DNA from: Enteropsectra breve
Lineage: Eukaryota; Microsporidia
Length of the DNA stretch: 10,285 nt
Assembly (NCBI GenBank): GCA_024243835.1
Contig: JALPMN010000501.1
Span: forward strand, 2,636 to 12,920
Direction of reading: 5' to 3'
The notes under the pieces: model-generated
Seen by the model: the letters and a program-made list of their open reading frames with translations, nothing else
What the model was told of the DNA's origin: nothing
Databases searched by the model: none
Position numbers and translations under genes: made by a program
Shown: positions 7,898 through 10,285 of the stretch, piece by piece
Layout of the letters: every line of letters starts with the position of its first letter
Numbering within the stretch: the stretch's first letter is position 1

Positions 7898-8636
7898 TTA
7901 ATTCTCATTTTCATTCAAACCATCATCATTTGTGAAAGCAGTAGCTTGTTCTGCATTATTACTGAATTAAGTTCTGCATTGAAGTTTACAAAGTCACTTT
8001 CTTGATTTTTTTCACTTACTCCCGAAAGAGTAAAACTATTTTTATTGAATCAGAACTAATAGAATTAATGGAGTGAGAAATAAACCCAAGAACAGTTCCC
8101 CAGTTTGGCTTTTTGCGGTAGATTATTTTGGGCCTTTTATCATCCACTCATTTTATTCTTTTCGAAGTGATGCTTTGAAAATACTATTGTAGTGCTAATC
8201 TCTACCTGCCAAGTTTAAATTCGTGAGATAAAAATTTTAATTACAATTTTTCCCCACGAATGGTTGACTCAGGCAAGTCATTAAATAAAAACTATTCATT
8301 GATTAACCACTATTTTTTATTTAACTGTGCGAGCCCCCGAGGGCACTGCAAATATTAACTGAAACAGCTAAAGCCTGCAAATAATGTGAGGACTTAGGCG
8401 GAATGCAAGGAGATTGTACATTCCTTGCTTGTAAAATATTCAAAAATTCCTCATTTTTATGGCTAAAAATTCATCCATAATTAAGAGTGAATCAGAGGAT
8501 TGGCTGAAAGGATCAAATTTGTCAAAGCATGTGTTTATCCAATTTCCTTTTTTGTGCTGTTCATAGATCCTTTAGTCGCAGTAGTGAGAAACAAATTATT
8601 AGGAATAGAACATTTTTCAAGCCATTCAGAATTACT
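7898..8636 (-). pseudogene. pogo/Tigger transposase (DDE_1 family), broken
   Basis: Read on the minus strand from 8636 in pieces. NSEWLEKCSIPNNLF, TKGSMNS and INTCFDKFDPFSQSS lead to LLIMD with the second catalytic aspartate (8473-8475). A shift gives HKNEEFLNILQARNV, then IPPKSSHYLQALAVSVN, matching the family pattern IPP..T..LQPLDVSIN. At the place of the usual PLD the sequence reads ALA, so the third catalytic aspartate is lost. After VSVN (8354) the gene is interrupted by about 170 bp. It resumes at 8182 as FKASLRKE, then TAA, then NEWM, and continues ISHSINSISSDSI, shift, SFTLSGVSEKNQESDF, shift, and an acidic tail ending NENEN at the stop 7898-7900. The first catalytic aspartate and the DNA-binding domains are not visible. 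Confidence 0.72.
8184..8353. mobile_element. Short insertion inside pogo transposase gene
   Basis: About 170 bases separate VSVN from FKASLRKE in the transposase, where the family has only a few residues, so this is extra DNA. The edges look like short inverted ends: TATTGTAGTGC on the left, and reading inwards on the right TATTTGCAGTGC. Next to the right edge is a GC-rich patch (GAGCCCCCGAGGGCAC, 8330-8345). The body (8195-8325) is AT-rich with no coding sign. No clear target duplication. Confidence 0.4.
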
Positions 8637-8640
8637 AAGT

Positions 8641-8730
8641 GTTGTGCCCCGGAGGCACGACGAGCCGGCCTATGCCTGATATTGCTCTAGGGTGGACCTC
8701 GTACTAGATCCATCGGGCAAACAGAAGAAA
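8641..8730. other. GC-rich island with hairpin
   Basis: A patch far richer in G and C than its surroundings, lying just upstream of the readable pogo transposase. It starts with an imperfect hairpin, GTTGTGCCCCGGAGGCACGAC (8641-8661; the stem pairs GTGCC with GGCAC), and goes on with GAGCCGGCC and GTGGACCTCGTACTAG. It takes the place of the expected upstream coding sequence, so it is probably another insertion or a rearrangement. It does not look like a tRNA. Confidence 0.4.
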
Positions 8731-8760
8731 AAAAATCTCTAAAAATACCCATGTTAATTA

Positions 8761-8868
8761 CCAGTTTTCCTAGATAATAAGACCTGGTCTTATTATCAAG
8801 GATGTGTCTTTTTTTTAAAAAGTTTTAAAAATCAAAAATAAGACCGGCCTTATTTTCGAGAAAACAGA
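8761..8868. repeat. Mini-element with pogo-like ends nested in pogo element
   Basis: A 108-bp unit flanked by TA (8759-8760 and 8869-8870). Its ends resemble those of the surrounding pogo element: left CCAGTTTTCCTAGATAATAA, then GACC; right, reading inwards, TCTGTTTTCTCGAAAATAAG, then GCC. Each end also has an inner inverted copy of the motif (AATAAGACCTGGTCTTATT at 8776-8794). It has no coding room, and looks like a MITE of the same family that landed in its larger relative. Confidence 0.6.
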
Positions 8869-9141
8869 TACCGAAAAAATTGAAGTCAAGATCAATTTAA
8901 GTTTTCTGCGAGCTGATAAAACTATTGATACAAAAAATTACCACCTACTTTATAAGAATAAAATTGTTTTTAGCATTTTTGGTACATTTTTTTATTCTAC
9001 TTTTAAATTTATAAGCGTTTTATTTATTTTAAATCCTAATAAATTTCTAATCATTGCAGAACTCAAAATTTAAAATTTTAGTTTCGAAAATAGGGCCACT
9101 AGTCTTATTTTTGAGTGGTCTTATTTTCAAGGAAACCGGTA

Positions 9142-9408
9142 AATTATGTTCTTATTTATATCTTTAAAGTGATTTTTGATATCATTACTTTTATTATTAT
9201 TTCTGATATCATTATTTGTCTATAGCCACAAAGGTCTATGACACTAAGGATTTCAACATTTGGCCGCTTTTTAGTATACATAAAATAACTGTTAATCTTG
9301 TTTTGGTGTGACCAGTAGTGTTTACTCATTATTTTTTTAGTCTTTGAATGCAATAGTTATTGACCGTATCATATCTATATAAACCGATGCTTCATCCGGC
9401 CAATGGGA
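9142..9408. other. Spacer with no recognised gene
   Basis: About 265 AT-rich bases to the right of the pogo element. If the pogo insertion split the Ty3/gypsy element, the next part of pol should start here, but no reverse transcriptase motif can be read. A 65-codon minus-strand frame (9156-9353) matches nothing I recognise and is most likely chance. Confidence 0.4.
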
Positions 9409-10036
9409 CAGACTTTGGGGTTTTTTGCCATAAAAGAAATTTTGGTAATTGTCACTCTTTGGGGGGGGGCAGATTTCATGGTAAAATTTGCAAAAAATAA
9501 AACTTAAATATTTTAAGAATAATGGTATTTTATTGCTTCAAAAACTATCCCTAACTTTGCTGATATACTTTTTAGAGTATTATTATATTTTGTCAGAAAA
9601 ATTTAAAGCTTTTGCCCCATATTACGCATTTTAGTGATTTTCACTTAAGTTTATATTTTCATGATAAGCATAAATAGCCTAAATATCTGAGTTATAGAAA
9701 ATATTGTATTGTAAAAATAGTATTACTACAAATATACCTAATGTATTACTATATCTTCGCTGATTACAACGCCACCTAAGATCAATTTCATGTCTTGTAT
9801 TCCCTTTCTCAGTTGTTTTAATACTAGTACACCTGAACTTTGAGCAATAGCATCTTCATAGAATAGTTAATACTAGTTCCTGGGCACATTCAACCACTTT
9901 TTCTAGTGCTGCGACTTTTTTAGAGTATTTTCTCTTTGCTTCAGCCCTGAAAATTTTACCCGGAAATCTGTCCCCCCCCTCCCCACATAACTACCCTATT
10001 ACCGAAATTTCACCTGGTGTGCCGGCCCGACCCCTG
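9409..10036. mobile_element. Probable non-autonomous element with G-run inverted repeats
   Basis: Long imperfect inverted arms: left 9436-9489 and right 9951-10011. Both contain, reading inwards, GAAATTT(T/C)GGTAAT, a run of G, CAGATTTC and GGTAAAATTT. The right outer end, reading inwards from 10036, starts CAGGGGTCGGGCCGGCACACC, which resembles a hAT terminus. The left outer end may start at CAG 9409, but it matches poorly and no 8-bp target duplication is visible, so the outer limits are uncertain. The interior gives only a short unassigned minus-strand reading near 9945-9870 (EAKRKYSKKVAALEKVVE). Probably a decayed MITE or deletion derivative. Confidence 0.45.
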
Positions 10037-10285
10037 TGAAAAAGAAACACTTAAACTAGTTTTAACAACAATGTTTATATGCTTAGTTAGTTTTGAGTTT
10101 ACCTTTTTCCTAATAAATATGTCGTAGCTGTCACTTAGCTACATTTTAATTAACACTGTTAATTTCAATTTAACTAAATATCCTACGTATGGACAACCAA
10201 GGAACAAATAAGATTAAATTACTCGACAAAATAATTTGCTCTAAAATATTTTAAATATATGAAACTACAATGAAATCCGTTTATA
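10037..10285. other. AT-rich end of window, nothing recognised
   Basis: No coding frame of note, RNA gene or repeat with a partner in the window. A short GTAGCT...AGCTAC inverted pair (about 10124-10142) is too small to mean much. Confidence 0.4.

Larger units (their letters stand above)
7764..9139 (-). mobile_element. pogo/Tigger-type DNA transposon
   Basis: A 1376-bp element with related ends: left CCGGAGTTTTCCGGATATAA (from 7764) and right, reading inwards, CCGGTTTCCTTGAAAATAAG (from 9139). Both go on as AAGACCAC then CAAAA. Each end is preceded by TA (7762-7763 and 9140-9141), the target used by the Tc1/mariner/pogo superfamily. The ends are complex: the AATAAGACC motif recurs inwards at both ends (7844-7862 inverted, 9093-9109 direct). 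The interior holds a pogo-type transposase relic on the minus strand. It interrupts the Ty3/gypsy protease. The 8870-9110 part, where an N-terminal region would lie, gave no readable helix-turn-helix domain. Confidence 0.75.

Noticed and set aside
8641..8730. tRNA-derived SINE or tRNA gene
   Set aside because: The GC-rich patch does not give an acceptor stem, anticodon loop or internal promoter boxes that I can place.
9156..9353. 65-codon minus-strand open frame
   Set aside because: No family motif, biased AT-rich composition, no context; treated as chance.
1..10285. Bacterial insertion-sequence island (IS630, IS1016 relatives)
   Set aside because: Tc1, pogo, hAT and Ty3/gypsy features are eukaryotic, and there are no bacterial genes or ribosome-binding sites around the frames.

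Overview
No intact gene and no cellular gene could be recognised in this window. It is AT-rich eukaryotic DNA made almost entirely of decayed, nested mobile elements. Seven transposon relics of five types are readable by protein motif or terminal structure: IS630/Tc1-like (two copies), Merlin (IS1016-like, three copies), hAT, Tc1, pogo/Tigger and Ty3/gypsy. Merlin, hAT and pogo elements with 8-bp or TA target duplications point to a eukaryote. The very AT-rich sequence and the transposon mix suit a transposon-rich microsporidian. An invertebrate genome cannot be excluded, because no host gene is present to decide.

Layout. 1-652 (+): 3' part of an IS630-like transposase with one frameshift. 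653-1017: nothing recognised. 1018-2097 (+): Merlin element A with a transposase broken across three frames. 2099-2425 (-): N-terminal stub of a different Merlin (C), abutting the end of A. 2543-4745 (-): a second IS630-like transposase, split by a 1292-bp hAT-type element (2711-4002) with a perfect 8-bp duplication; that element is itself split by Merlin element B (2828-3884, +). 4930-6414 (-): a Tc1 element with clear terminal repeats, a TA duplication and stops at tryptophan positions. 6756-7763 (+): a broken Ty3/gypsy gag and protease. 7764-9139 (-): a pogo/Tigger element that cuts off the Ty3 protease. It carries an internal 108-bp mini-copy of its own termini and a roughly 170-bp insertion in its transposase. 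9409-10036: a probable short non-autonomous element with long G-run inverted repeats. 10037-10285: nothing recognised.

The nesting gives a relative order. The Ty3 and IS630 elements are older than the pogo and hAT insertions they contain, and Merlin B is younger than the hAT element. The most useful structural observation is that both complete Merlin elements carry an extra internal copy of their terminal repeat at the right end, so that end forms a hairpin. I found no CRISPR array, tRNA, rRNA or defence system, and nothing that makes a convincing undescribed gene system.
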